64,000 nucleotides of DNA from positions 1 through 64,000 of the forward strand of contig JAYWVB010000030.1 in assembly GCA_039881045.1 (NCBI GenBank), given 5' to 3'. The translations under genes and the position numbers were made by a program. Of this stretch, positions 10,491 through 19,550 are shown in pieces. The number at the start of each line of letters is the position of its first letter. The first letter of the stretch is position 1. The DNA is from Chaetomium olivaceum. Its lineage: Eukaryota; Ascomycota; Sordariomycetes; Sordariales; Chaetomiaceae. Under the pieces are notes generated by a model. It was not told the DNA's origin, made no database searches, and saw only the letters and a list, made by a program, of their open reading frames with translations.

Positions 10491-12200
10491 CTAAACGCCG
10501 CCTCTTCGGCGGTCTGTAGACGGGAAACGCATCAGGCCCTTTCTCGTCAGCTTGGTCGGATCGATGGCCAGGTAGGGTACGATCTGGCTGCGGGCCATTC
10601 GGAGCTGTTCGAGGCTGTACGGTCCGAACAAGCGGCGCGAGGACGCCGGCTCACGGACGTCAAGCGGGCAGTCGTTCGGCTGTAGAGAAACTCGAGGAGG
10701 CTGCGCCGCCATTCCGGGGATTTGGCGCGCCGGATTCGGCTGCCCGAGCTGCAGAAACCCGTGCCATTCCAAAGATACCCACTTGTAAAGCTGCAGAAGG
10801 GCGGGTTGGAGGCTGTCGGGGAAGGCCCCGTCCAGCCCGTACGTGCAGGCTCTCTGCCAGGGCCGATGTCCGCTCTGCCAGGCGAACGCCACGCCACTGT
10901 CAGCGTCGCCCGTTCGATCATTGCAGCGGTCAAACGGATTCCTGATTTGCCGAACGTGCTTCTCAGTAACGGCAATGGAGAGCTGCCGATATACATGTGT
11001 GCCAAACGCTCGGCCGACGGTTGATTCGGTGAGCCGCTGTAGCGCCCCTGAAAGGACCTGTGTCTTCCACAGTCTGTCGGGTCTCTGCGGGGAGCAGAAC
11101 AGCAACGAAGAGTCGACGTTGATTCCGTAGCACCGCCGTTGCAGCATGTACGTGAACGGCCGGATATACACAAGGTACTGGTAGAGGAGTCGGCCGACCC
11201 CGTCCGGCAGCACGCGGGCGACTTGGAACTCTTGGTTAGTAGCCGTACGAGACTTGGTATGCCTCGTTACGAGGAAGAAGGAGCCGTCGTAGACGTATAT
11301 GCCCCGGCTTGTCGAAGCGCCGTTGCAATGTTCGAGGCCCATCAGCTCCGTCGCCCGAGCAGCCTGCCCGCCGGTGAGGTGGATCAGTGCCATGAGCTCC
11401 ACCAGCGCTTGGTCGTGCAGCTCGATATAGCGACGGACGGCCTGCTGGTCCCATCCGTTCCTACCGATCAGACCATTCACGGGGGAGAGGCAGGCACGCT
11501 CCGACAAGGCTAAGAAGGCATCGACCAGGTGGTTCGCCGGTTCGGTCACGAACGAGTAGCCTTTTCCCACATCCGACATCTTGTCCCGGAGGGCGTGGAG
11601 ATCGACCTGCGGCTGCAAGTCGTACATCAGGCGCCTCGTCGACGACGCGACGGACCGGAGCAAGTCGTGCGAGAGAGCCCGAAACTGCTGCATCGAGATA
11701 CGGCCCTCGTCCCACGACAAGACCTGGTCGTCCTCGCTCCACCGGACACGGAAGGTGGGTCCATCCGACCGTGCTAACCTGCGGCCATAGGTCCGAAGAC
11801 TGAGCAGCTCGCCTACGGGGGCCTGGGAACCCAGGCAGAATGCTGGCACCCGGACTTTATTCAGGCGCTCGACCTGATTCCGGTGCGGCCGGGCTGCTAT
11901 CCGGATGTGGTGGTGGGGAAAGCGCGGGAGAACGGTCTCTAAAAGAAGGAGGCGCGCGCAATAGATCAGGGCGGAAAGCTTGGATGTGTACCGCGAGGGT
12001 CTCTCGAACGAAGACCCGTCTGTGCCGAGGCCCGCGACGCCGCTGAAGTAGACGAGGAGGGTAGAGCGTGCTTGGCCGCCACGGAATGGCTCGGACGTCG
12101 GCGGAGGGAATTCGAATCCGGCCAAGTCAGCCTGCGTCCGGAGGATGTCGGGTATCTCCCGTACCGCACGGTTGATGGCGTGTCGCTGGGCGACGGACAC
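10491..12200 (-). CDS. Solo OrsD/tyrosine-recombinase-like protein, helicase part absent
   Basis: An uninterrupted 569-residue frame whose centre aligns by eye with the recombinase-like region of the neighbouring helicase gene. It has GGQAARATEL (candidate catalytic Arg), GTHVYRQL (His-x2-Arg), QSGHRPW and ACTYGL (candidate Tyr), then a shared EWHGF segment. No helicase motifs follow. Upstream, the same frame continues as an OrsD-like zinc-finger start (ICKRC and HLRT near 12.21-12.27 kb). An in-frame TGA at 12210-12212 separates the two, so the original gene was longer and this start is only the first Met after the stop. Whether the shorter protein is made is unknown. The recombinase assignment rests on motif order alone. 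No function beyond relationship to subtelomeric helicase genes can be claimed. Confidence 0.6.
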   Translation of the reverse strand: MSVAQRHAINRAVREIPDILRTQADLAGFEFPPPTSEPFRGGQARSTLLVYFSGVAGLGTDGSSFERPSRYTSKLSALIYCARLLLLETVLPRFPHHHIRIAARPHRNQVERLNKVRVPAFCLGSQAPVGELLSLRTYGRRLARSDGPTFRVRWSEDDQVLSWDEGRISMQQFRALSHDLLRSVASSTRRLMYDLQPQVDLHALRDKMSDVGKGYSFVTEPANHLVDAFLALSERACLSPVNGLIGRNGWDQQAVRRYIELHDQALVELMALIHLTGGQAARATELMGLEHCNGASTSRGIYVYDGSFFLVTRHTKSRTATNQEFQVARVLPDGVGRLLYQYLVYIRPFTYMLQRRCYGINVDSSLLFCSPQRPDRLWKTQVLSGALQRLTESTVGRAFGTHVYRQLSIAVTEKHVRQIRNPFDRCNDRTGDADSGVAFAWQSGHRPWQRACTYGLDGAFPDSLQPALLQLYKWVSLEWHGFLQLGQPNPARQIPGMAAQPPRVSLQPNDCPLDVREPASSRRLFGPYSLEQLRMARSQIVPYLAIDPTKLTRKGLMRFPSTDRRRGGV

Positions 12201-12212
12201 TTCGAGGTGTCA

Positions 12213-12330
12213 AGTCCGTAAGTGGGCCGCCACCTCGTTGGCCACGCAGGCGAATCGGCAGCGCTTGCATATCACGACTCGGTGCGGCGCAGGTGGACGA
12301 AGGGTTCCATCATCGTATAGTTAACTGAAT
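12213..12330 (-). pseudogene. Zinc-finger start of the solo OrsD/recombinase-like gene, cut off by TGA
   Basis: Translation just upstream of the TGA at 12210 gives a Cys-x2-Cys finger (VVICKRCRF) and a following AAHLRT, the usual start of an OrsD-like domain. The frame upstream of about 12.29 kb has no clean Met, so a frameshift may also be present. Confidence 0.5.
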
Positions 12331-12608
12331 CTACGGGCTGTTTGGTGTCTTGCCAGCCGTCCGTTCGGAACCCTCTGCTGCTGAATTTGCTGATTTTTCT
12401 TTTTTTAAAAAAGAAATAAAAAGAAGAAAAGAATCCGAAGATGTGCTTCGCGTTCCTCCTCCCTCCCCCTACTACGACTACGACTCCTGCTGAACTAATC
12501 TGTAATTACACAGGATTAGGTACTCCACTGCGAGAACCGCGTCTCAGTCTTTTGACCCAATCATAGGGTGGAGGATGAAACAGAAATAAATTTATCACTT
12601 TATTCCGC
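12331..12608. other. Intergenic, A/T-rich tract
   Basis: Contains a T-run followed by an A/G-rich stretch near 12395-12435 and no coding potential that I can support. It marks the border between the subtelomeric helicase units and the biosynthetic cluster. Confidence 0.5.
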
Positions 12609-13937
12609 TTAATCATCCTGGGCGTGAGATGTGCCATTGTTTCTACTCTCCTTCCGGGCAACATGCAGGTGCCTATCCAGGAACTGAAAGCTCTTCTGGG
12701 CCAGCAACCCCCAAGCGCCCACTTTACCAGTCAGCCCGCCTTTCCCAACCTCGTCCGGAATCCACACTTCTTTCTGGCCCTCGGGAACCTGGGCTAAGGC
12801 GTTGTAGATGGCTATCGTACTCTCGTCAGCGGATGCATAGACGGATCTCGATGCCCCTGTGAGCATGACTGGGCATCGGATTCTGTCCACAATGCTTCCG
12901 TTGTCATCGGGGGCGACATCCAAATCAAACATTTGGAATCGCCGCAGCGTGTCGCCGGGAGTGGAAGTCCCCATCATGGCCATGCCCAGCTGAAACTCCC
13001 ACCGCGTTGGGAAGTGGACAGCCATCTGTAGGTAAATGGAAGCGTTGAGGACCTGCTCAGGCAGCCAGCCTGAAGTCCACATTTTCGCATACCATGACGG
13101 AATGCGCGTCAAGGCGAGGCGCCACAGGCCGTAGAATGGGTCTATTGACACGCATGCCTTGACGCGGGGATCAATGGATGAGCGGAGGGCGTAATATGCA
13201 CCCATGGACACGCCCATGACGGCAATGCAGCCCGTGTCGAGGCCCAGATCCGGGTTGCCAGCTGCTATGTGCTGAAGATAATCCAGAACTCTGGCAGAGA
13301 CAGCTTCGAAATCTGGTCGCATGATTGTCTTGTGCTTTTTCAACATCATGCCCTGGCCGGGCCCGTCAAAAGTCAGAACCGCATATCCCAGGTTCACGGC
13401 GGCGGAGGCAAAGGCGAAATAAAGCTCTTCCTGCGTCGCATCGGCCCCTCCACAGTTGACAATGACAGGCGTATCTGTTGTTCCAGCGCCACCGAGCCTC
13501 CTGGATGGGGAGGGCAAATATAGGTAGGCGGGCATCATCTGGCCGTCCTCGTACGGGATTTCCAGTACCATGACTCGGCAATCCATGTACGGGATGGCCG
13601 CTCGGAATAGTGATATGGACCGTTCGGCTGTCTGGAGAACCCGTTCATCTCTTCCAGACCACGAGAGCATATAGCCCGATGCTCTAGCGTAATTGGACGC
13701 CCTAAGAAAGGCCTTTCTAGCCGCATCGACGTGGCCGCTGTGGATCGCTTCCCGGGCAATTTCCTCCGCTCGTTGCGACTGCTCATTCCACACATAATGC
13801 CAGCTTTCGGGATCGTGGAGCCTGATCTTGGAGAGAGCTTCCACAAATTCGGCAATCTCACAGCCGCCTGCGTTTGTGCTGCCGAGGATCCGGGTTGCCT
13901 CAAAGTTGTAGAAGTCGCTGGTAAAGAATTTGAACAT
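12609..13937 (-). CDS. Alpha/beta hydrolase of PKS-NRPS cluster (CcsE/FrsA-like)
   Basis: A single 442-residue frame starting at the second Met, MFKFFTSDFYNFE, which fits the start I expect for this family; an upstream Met adds 13 residues. The N-terminal helical half precedes an alpha/beta hydrolase fold with the nucleophile elbow GVSMGAY near residue 244 and an oxyanion-type region VIVNCGGAD. Family (established): relatives of FrsA/pseudooxynicotine-hydrolase-type esterases accompany cytochalasan PKS-NRPS genes and act around the aldehyde or pyrrolinone intermediate. No clear catalytic Gly-His is visible before the C-terminus, where VGKGGLTGKVGAW appears instead, so classical hydrolysis is uncertain. 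No frameshift or intron is needed. It marks the left edge of the cluster and is convergent to nothing; the next gene diverges from it. Confidence 0.8.
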   Translation of the reverse strand: MFKFFTSDFYNFEATRILGSTNAGGCEIAEFVEALSKIRLHDPESWHYVWNEQSQRAEEIAREAIHSGHVDAARKAFLRASNYARASGYMLSWSGRDERVLQTAERSISLFRAAIPYMDCRVMVLEIPYEDGQMMPAYLYLPSPSRRLGGAGTTDTPVIVNCGGADATQEELYFAFASAAVNLGYAVLTFDGPGQGMMLKKHKTIMRPDFEAVSARVLDYLQHIAAGNPDLGLDTGCIAVMGVSMGAYYALRSSIDPRVKACVSIDPFYGLWRLALTRIPSWYAKMWTSGWLPEQVLNASIYLQMAVHFPTRWEFQLGMAMMGTSTPGDTLRRFQMFDLDVAPDDNGSIVDRIRCPVMLTGASRSVYASADESTIAIYNALAQVPEGQKEVWIPDEVGKGGLTGKVGAWGLLAQKSFQFLDRHLHVARKESRNNGTSHAQDD

Positions 13938-14170
13938 TATGGTACTAGTGCAATGAGAGCAAAGCGTGAAATGCAAGCCAGAGGTGAATTCACGCCTATG
14001 GCTGTGAATGGTTCAATAATAGGGTGATAGGGGCCAGGGTCATATTTGGTACTCCTATGCTTGCCTAATCCTAAGTTGGCCGGGTGTCTAGGCACACTTG
14101 TGCCTCCTCACCGGCAGTGGCTTATAGGGCTGATTGGTTCGCCGTCTAGGTACCTAGGTAGGTAGTTTCT

Positions 14171-14181
14171 TCGGAGTCCGT
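14171..14181. promoter_or_regulatory. Near-match to AflR-type site
   Basis: TCGGAGTCCGT contains CGG-N3-CCG and departs from the AflR consensus TCGSWNNSCGR only in the last base. It lies between the divergent hydrolase and small-membrane-protein genes. Confidence 0.35.
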
Positions 14182-14438
14182 CATGGCGCCGGAGCCGGCT
14201 TTCGGACGCTTTTAGTTCGGTCTCGGATGGCCGAATTAGGCGCACAATATGCGACCAGCGTCTTTTTCTAGCGCCTTCTTAGAAACGGCTGCCGATTCAG
14301 TTAGTTCCATTATGCCCGCTTCACTACATCCGCTCATATTAAATAGATTCGCGGTTTGTGTCGAGGGGAGTTAGGGGAATCAGCGGACACACAGGGACAA
14401 GACGTTTTTTACCAGCAAAGACAAATATCAAGAGGAAC

Positions 14439-14998
14439 ATGACTGGCTCAACCATACATACGCTTTTACAGGTTGCGCCCCTGGCAAGCTCTTCCGCCGC
14501 GTGAGACTCTCCCAGTCCCTCACCCAGCGCTCTTCGACACTAGACAGGAACTGACAAAAGGCCAAATCGACAAGCGTGATCTGCTCTATCTGCCAACAGG
14601 TGACCATGACCTCGCTTCTCCGCTCGACTGTGCCAGCCCAGGCAAGGAGGGAGGTCTTTTACCCATTTTACGAAGGTTTCAAGCGCATGGTATCCGTATC
14701 GGCTCCCAGTCACCTGACAACAATCGCCACGTGTCTCATTAACTATTTTGCCGGCAACGACCTTTCGCTATGGTGGCTTGCTTGCGTGGTGTTTGTTTTT
14801 GGGCACGCATATCCTCTCAAAACCGGCTTGAGGATCTTAGGGTTAACGGGCCGGGAATGGGACAGTAAGACTTTGCCGGAGACGAGGTCATTTATTCAGG
14901 AATTTGTTGATATCAATGCCCGGAGGCTCCTTCTAGTCGACTTGCCGGGCTGGTTGTGTGTTCTGGCCACTGTAGTGATGAGCCTGCGGAGCCATTAG
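14439..14998 (+). CDS. Small membrane protein, possibly DUF1772/anthrone-oxygenase-like
   Basis: The clear coding part is the frame ending at 14998. It has a hydrophobic segment LWWLACVVFVFGHAYP, a polar loop, then FVDINARRLLLVDLPGWLCVLATVVMSL, where an N-x2-R before a last membrane helix recalls DUF1772-type proteins. The likely N-terminus is at 14439 (MTGSTIHTLLQVAPLASSSA), joined through an intron beginning GTGAGA at 14501 and ending near 14636. That exact junction is one base out of phase, so either another splice site is used or an indel is present. A shorter start at 14606 also exists. DUF1772 proteins include anthrone oxygenases, but also many of unknown role. It is divergent from the hydrolase, with about 500 bp between them holding a possible regulator site. 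Identity as a gene is fairly sure, function is not. Confidence 0.5.
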
Positions 14999-15444
14999 TG
15001 GCCTTGTAGCGTTACCGCAAAAGGCAGTCATGTCTTGGGGACTCTCGAGATAGAACCTAAATTGAGGAAGAGAGAGAGGAAGTTACCCTCGATATTCATG
15101 CTGGTGAACCTGCACAGATACATAAAATTGTGGTTGGTGTACCGGTAATGGCGAGATCAACAGCCGAAGTCTGCCAAGGGAAAAGAAAACATGAATGCTA
15201 CCGAGGTAGTGAAAGAATGAAACGTCTACGTAAATACATTACTAGGGGGCTCTAAATCATACTCGGCGCACCCAAGACGACACGGCGATAAACAAAAAAT
15301 AAATAACGGGGAACGTTGCCCATGATCGGTACTAGCCTGCCAAATGCAGCCAACGTAATTGATTTATCAAGGTAGGGTGAGAATTTCTGTATTGTAGGGA
15401 CCCCGGGGGGGGGGAGGTTGGCGGCTGCATGTTCGACGCACACA
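14999..15444. other. Intergenic region between convergent genes
   Basis: Holds the 3' ends of two convergent genes and a run of about ten G at 15405-15414 next to CCCC, a difficult sequence for base calling. No gene is seen. Confidence 0.5.
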
Positions 15445-17242
15445 TTAACTGACCGCTTCACCGTTTGCTCCTAATCTTGAAGTATTACCGCTCGACTTCT
15501 CGACGTCACCCGTTGTCGTCTTCTCAGGGACTCCATATTCGGTGTCAAGCTCGTTTCGCAAGGGTATCTCCTTCTCTAACATGACCAGCACGAACCCCAA
15601 AGCGGCAAACGCAATAGCAACCTGCCAGGTGCGGCGCAGACTGTCATTCAAGGCCGACGCAAACTGCTCCCTGGTATCGGGAGAAAGCAGGCGCATAAAT
15701 GCCGCCGTGGCATACTGGTAAGCTTGACCACCGCTCACTTGCTGCCTGACGACCGCGTCGGTAATTCGTCCAGACAGCTGGTCGAACCTGTTGTTGAAGA
15801 CAGCGGCGGCAATGGCTGTTCCCCAGACTTGACCGAAGCTGCGGAGGAAGGCCCACGTCGCGGTGGCCAGAGCCGTGTCGGACTCGGCCAGGGCGCTAGG
15901 ACGGCCGGAAGCAGGGTCGGTATGACGATACCTGCGCCGGCGGACCCGACGATCTGAAAGCCGACCCAGCTGCCCGTGTTGGAATTCTGGTCAAGTAGAG
16001 CAAGCAGCCCCATGCCGATTGTCATGAGCGCGAAGCCAACATGGTGTATGGGCCGGTACCGGCCCATCTTCGACATGATGCCGCCACCGACTACGGCAAA
16101 AGGGATGAGAACGAGGATGGTGGGAAGCAGCTGGACACCCGCACGCTGGGGCGAAGAATTCAGGACACCTTGTAAATACACGGGGAGAAAGTACAGCACC
16201 CATATCGTGGAAATGCTGTGTAGGAAGGTCAGGCCGAAAGCGGCCGCCGAGGTACGATTGGAAAAGAGGTGTAATGGCATCATAGGTTGGGCCGAGAACC
16301 GTGAGCCTTCAAAGACGAAAAATCCGGCCAGACCTGCCAGACCGACGAGCAGTGGAACGAGGACGTTGGATGAGGTCCAGGCATACACGGCGCCGGCCCA
16401 GGCCAGAGCGAGGAGAACGGAGCTGATGGAGCCGATGAAGATGAGATTGCCGAGCCAGTCAATCTTGCCCAGACTCGTGGCTAGACTTTTTTCCTTGACG
16501 TAGTTGACGTGGAGGAACAAGACCAGGAGGACGAGTGCCACGCCACCAACAGGAAGGTTGAGGTAAAACACCCAACGCCACGTTGTATTATCGACGATCA
16601 GGCCGCCAAAGAAGGGGCCGAGCGCAGTGCCGACGGCGATCATTCCGAACATGCCGGCGAGGTAGTTGCCCCTTTCGCGGAGGGGGACGAGGTCGCAGAC
16701 AAGTATCTCACAGAGGACATTGATGCCCCGGCCCCAATACCCTGGATGACGCGGCCGGCGATGAGCATGGCCATGCTGTTGGCGCCTCCCGCAATGCCGC
16801 TGCCCAGCACGAAGCTGGCCGTCGCGGCAATGGTAGGCCATCGTCGGCCGAAGACGTTTGCCAGCTGCCCATACAGTGGCTGCAAGCTGGTCATAGCCAC
16901 CAGGTACCCGTTGACGGCCCAGATGTACGTGTCACCGCCTTCTAGGTCGGCAATGATGGATGGCAAGGCCGTCGATGTGATGGTGGCTTCTAGCGCGGTG
17001 AGCAAACCGGAAAAGCCAACTGCGATGAAGATGGTCCAGAAGCGGAGGCTTGGTTTGAATGCGGCGGTTGGTGCTGCATTCGAGCCCGCAACGCCATCTG
17101 GAAGGCCATCGCCGCTGATGCTATGACCATCACCAGCAGGGTTGACCTGGGCACCGTCGTGCTCGCGCAGCTTTTTCGTCGGGGTAGGGTTGGAGCCCCG
17201 GAGGACATTCGTGGTATCGCTATCCATCGCTTTTGGGTTCAC
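15445..17242 (-). CDS. MFS drug/toxin exporter, 14-TM type (two frameshifts)
   Basis: A polytopic transporter of roughly 600 residues. A charged N-terminal tail is followed by FWTIFIAVGFSGLLTALEATI (TM1), the loop motif GQLANVFGRRW, MLIAGRVIQGIGAG (motif C region of drug:H+ antiporters), and further hydrophobic helices to FAALGFVLVMLEKEI at the end. This pattern fits the DHA2 family of efflux pumps that export fungal secondary metabolites. Conserved sequence moves frame twice: at a C/G run at 16726-16729 (one base apparently missing after IQGIGAG) and near 15891-15897 (one base missing after LLPAVLA). Coding resumes at once with no other damage, so consensus error is plausible, but the gene as written is broken. 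It probably exports the cluster product. Confidence 0.8.
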
Positions 17243-17566
17243 GGTCTGCTAGATGGCTGCGCTAGATGGCTGAGAGGTCGGGCGACGAAGGTCGATGAGT
17301 GCTCGAGTCTGGACGCTCGCATTCCGATCGACTTCCGGCTCGAGAGCAGAGTCGGGGTTGTGGAATGCTCTGAGCTTGAGTCTGGGAGTGAGAGAACCTC
17401 AACCATTGATGCGAGACATTCGGCGGCTTTTGAAGACAAAAACGTTTCCGAATTTTCTTTGTTTGTATCTCTTGCAGCCTTCTTCGGAGGCTTTCGGAGA
17501 CTTCCGGAGGGTTTCAGACGGAGTTGTTCTCAGCCGCTCGTGGCGGAGGTCCGTTTTCGCCCTCTT

Positions 17567-17577
17567 TCGGCCGCCGA
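17567..17577. promoter_or_regulatory. Possible AflR-like site, one mismatch
   Basis: TCGGCCGCCGA fits the AflR consensus except at the W position. It lies in the 584-bp divergent interval between the MFS gene and the 194-residue gene. Confidence 0.25.
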
Positions 17578-17826
17578 TCGTAATGCGAGTAACGACAAAA
17601 TCGTTCTGCATCTCGAGTCACCGGAATGCGCGGTTACCTGCAGCTAATTATACGCCCGTACGAATTCCATGTAGTCTAGAACGCTACATGTATCATGGTG
17701 TGTGGACATTGGGCGTGCTAGAGAGGCCTTGCGAGATCTCGGTTCTTGAAACGGATAACAAGGTGACTTTTGTCACGGGATACTGCCAGGCTCTTGACAT
17801 TTTGAACCCATCTGAACCAATCAACC

Positions 17827-18553
17827 ATGAGTGCGCCGGCAACCAGCACGATCCACAACCTCAACGGGTCATGGACCATGGTGTGTACATCCTAGACTCA
17901 GGTACGGACGGGGATGAGTACCGTCCTGTTAGTAACCAAATAAGTATATCAGAACAAGAAGCTGTCGGATGACATGGACGCGATGCTGGTAATTCAAGGT
18001 ATCCCCTGGTACGTGTTACACACTCATTTCCAAATTGCCCATGATGAGTCCGGCTTTGGTGCTGAACCCGGGGCGCAGGATCCTCCGAAAGGCCGTCTCA
18101 TGGGCGACAATAATTGGGACCGTCACGCAAACCAAGCAAGGCGCATGCACCATCATCACCACCGAGCAAACAGCAACAGGGGGCCTCAAAGGAGAGACAG
18201 AGCGGGCGTGGGTTGACGGGGCGGAGCACGAGCACGTGTCTCAGATGTTTGGCGTGCAGCGCGTCTGCACTCGCTGGCTTAACGTCACGAGCAAAACCAC
18301 AGGCTCTGGTGTCGCTACGGGGGACGAACTCGACATTTACCTTCGCCAGGGATGGCTAGAGGAAGAGTCAGAGGGCGTAGCTGAACAAATTTGGATTACT
18401 TCGACGTGCGATAAGGGCGGGTGGAGAGCGGAGCAGGTCTGGGGTTTTGCCCTCGTCGACGGAAAGCGGCACCACGTCAAGCGATTTGTCGTGACGAAAG
18501 GCGAGGAGCGTGCCGCCATCAGGATAGTGTATGACTGGTTGGATACTCAATGA
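17827..18553 (+). CDS. Uncharacterised ~194-aa fungal protein (calycin-like guess) in cluster
   Basis: Three exons join cleanly: 17827-17880, 17953-18008 and 18079-18553, with introns beginning GTGTGT and GTACGT and ending CAG. The protein opens STIHNLNGSWTM and continues KKLSDDMDAML...QGIPW, TIITTEQTATGG, QIWITSTCDKGGW, VWGFALVDGKRHHVKRFVV and IRIVYDW. This is the pattern of a common small fungal family often loosely named LCCL-domain protein, whose function I do not know. The NL(N/S)GxW opening, short length and strand-like alternation suggest a lipocalin or calycin-like barrel. That is inference only. It sits between the exporter and the PKS-NRPS, divergent from the exporter. It has no signal peptide or membrane helix. 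It could be a binding protein, an isomerase or a cyclase accessory. Confidence 0.65.
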
Positions 18554-19190
18554 ATGTCCTAATAGAGATGGCTCTACGACAGGTTATGGTATCATGGTAG
18601 ATGGCCTGGTGCCAATCTAGCAACGCCTGATAGTTTTTGAAGTTTGGGGGAGTGACTTGCTTCTGGAGTAGTGGAGTCGGAACCTTTCGATGTCACGGTG
18701 CCATATACATCCTATTCGACTTTGGTGCGAGTCTTGTCGATGTTTTGGCCGACTAGCGATGATGGATTCTCACTGTCTACCTCGGTACGTAGGTGGTGAG
18801 GCCGTTGGTCAGAGGCCACGAAGAAGGGGTGAGCCCCAAGTAAGGGGGTATTGTCAACGGGCGAGGGCGACACGAGGGTTGCCGAGACTCAGCTAGTCAC
18901 AGTTGTGGCTCTGCGGAATACAGGGGCCTGTGCGGACCCGTATGTGTATAAATGTATGCACAATTAAGGATGTTTTACAGGAATCACGCGACTTTGAACC
19001 TGTGACCTCCGGATCTAGAGATGCAGATGCATTGCACGGGGCTTGCAGTGATTTGCATGTTGCTAACACTTGGCACCTGACGCTTCTCACAGGCTGTATT
19101 GCCCGAATATTAAACTAATCGAATCAACTACTTGGGGGCTGTGTGGGTCATTTTTTTGTATGGGGGAAGTGAAAGAAAAGGATCCACACA
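18554..19190. other. Intergenic region between convergent genes
   Basis: No gene is seen. A stretch near 18965-19010 resembles a tRNA B-box on the minus strand (GGTTCAAAGTC), but no tRNA can be folded around it. It may be the tail of the dispersed repeat next to it. Confidence 0.45.
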
Positions 19191-19194
19191 ACCC

Positions 19195-19480
19195 CTAAGT
19201 ACCGACATAAGCATCTGACTTTGCCATCTCGTTTCGTATACCGCAGTAAAGGTGAAGCGAATTTGTGTTAACCACGACGCCACTGAAGCATGATTGTACG
19301 CACGATTATGCATGTGAATTGTGCAGCTGTGGCATTTCATCACTCCCTTAAGAGCCTTAGACGATTAACATACAGTAGTAGATCAAACAAAGCGTTCCTC
19401 TTTTGCTTTCTCAATGTACATACATTGTATATGTCAGAGACCCACCATCGAACCATCGCTTCAATAAGGAAAACCAAACC
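19195..19480 (-). repeat. Dispersed structured repeat, copy A
   Basis: Read on the minus strand, this matches 62865-63110 on the plus strand. Shared blocks include the start ATTGAAGCGA, a palindrome CAATGTA..TACATTG, GGAACGCTT, TGCATAATCGTGC, and a run beginning TTCAGTGGCG followed by TTCGCTTCACC. The AGTGGCGTCGTGGTTAACAC stretch is reminiscent of a tRNA A-box, so a SINE-like origin is possible. It lies in the 3' flank of the PKS-NRPS gene and could lie in its 3' UTR. Confidence 0.65.
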
Positions 19481-19550
19481 CCGACAGACAGAGATATGGC
19501 CATTGGGCTTCTTGGAACGAACTCTACCATGAGGCGATCTTTGATTCCGC

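Noticed and set aside
17295..17972. A 225-residue open frame on the plus strand
   Set aside because: It runs through the promoter and the first intron of the three-exon 194-residue gene and has no family signature. The spliced model explains the region better.
18950..19040. B-box-like GGTTCAAAGTC on the minus strand suggesting a tRNA
   Set aside because: The T-stem and acceptor do not pair. At most it is a degraded tRNA-derived repeat tail.
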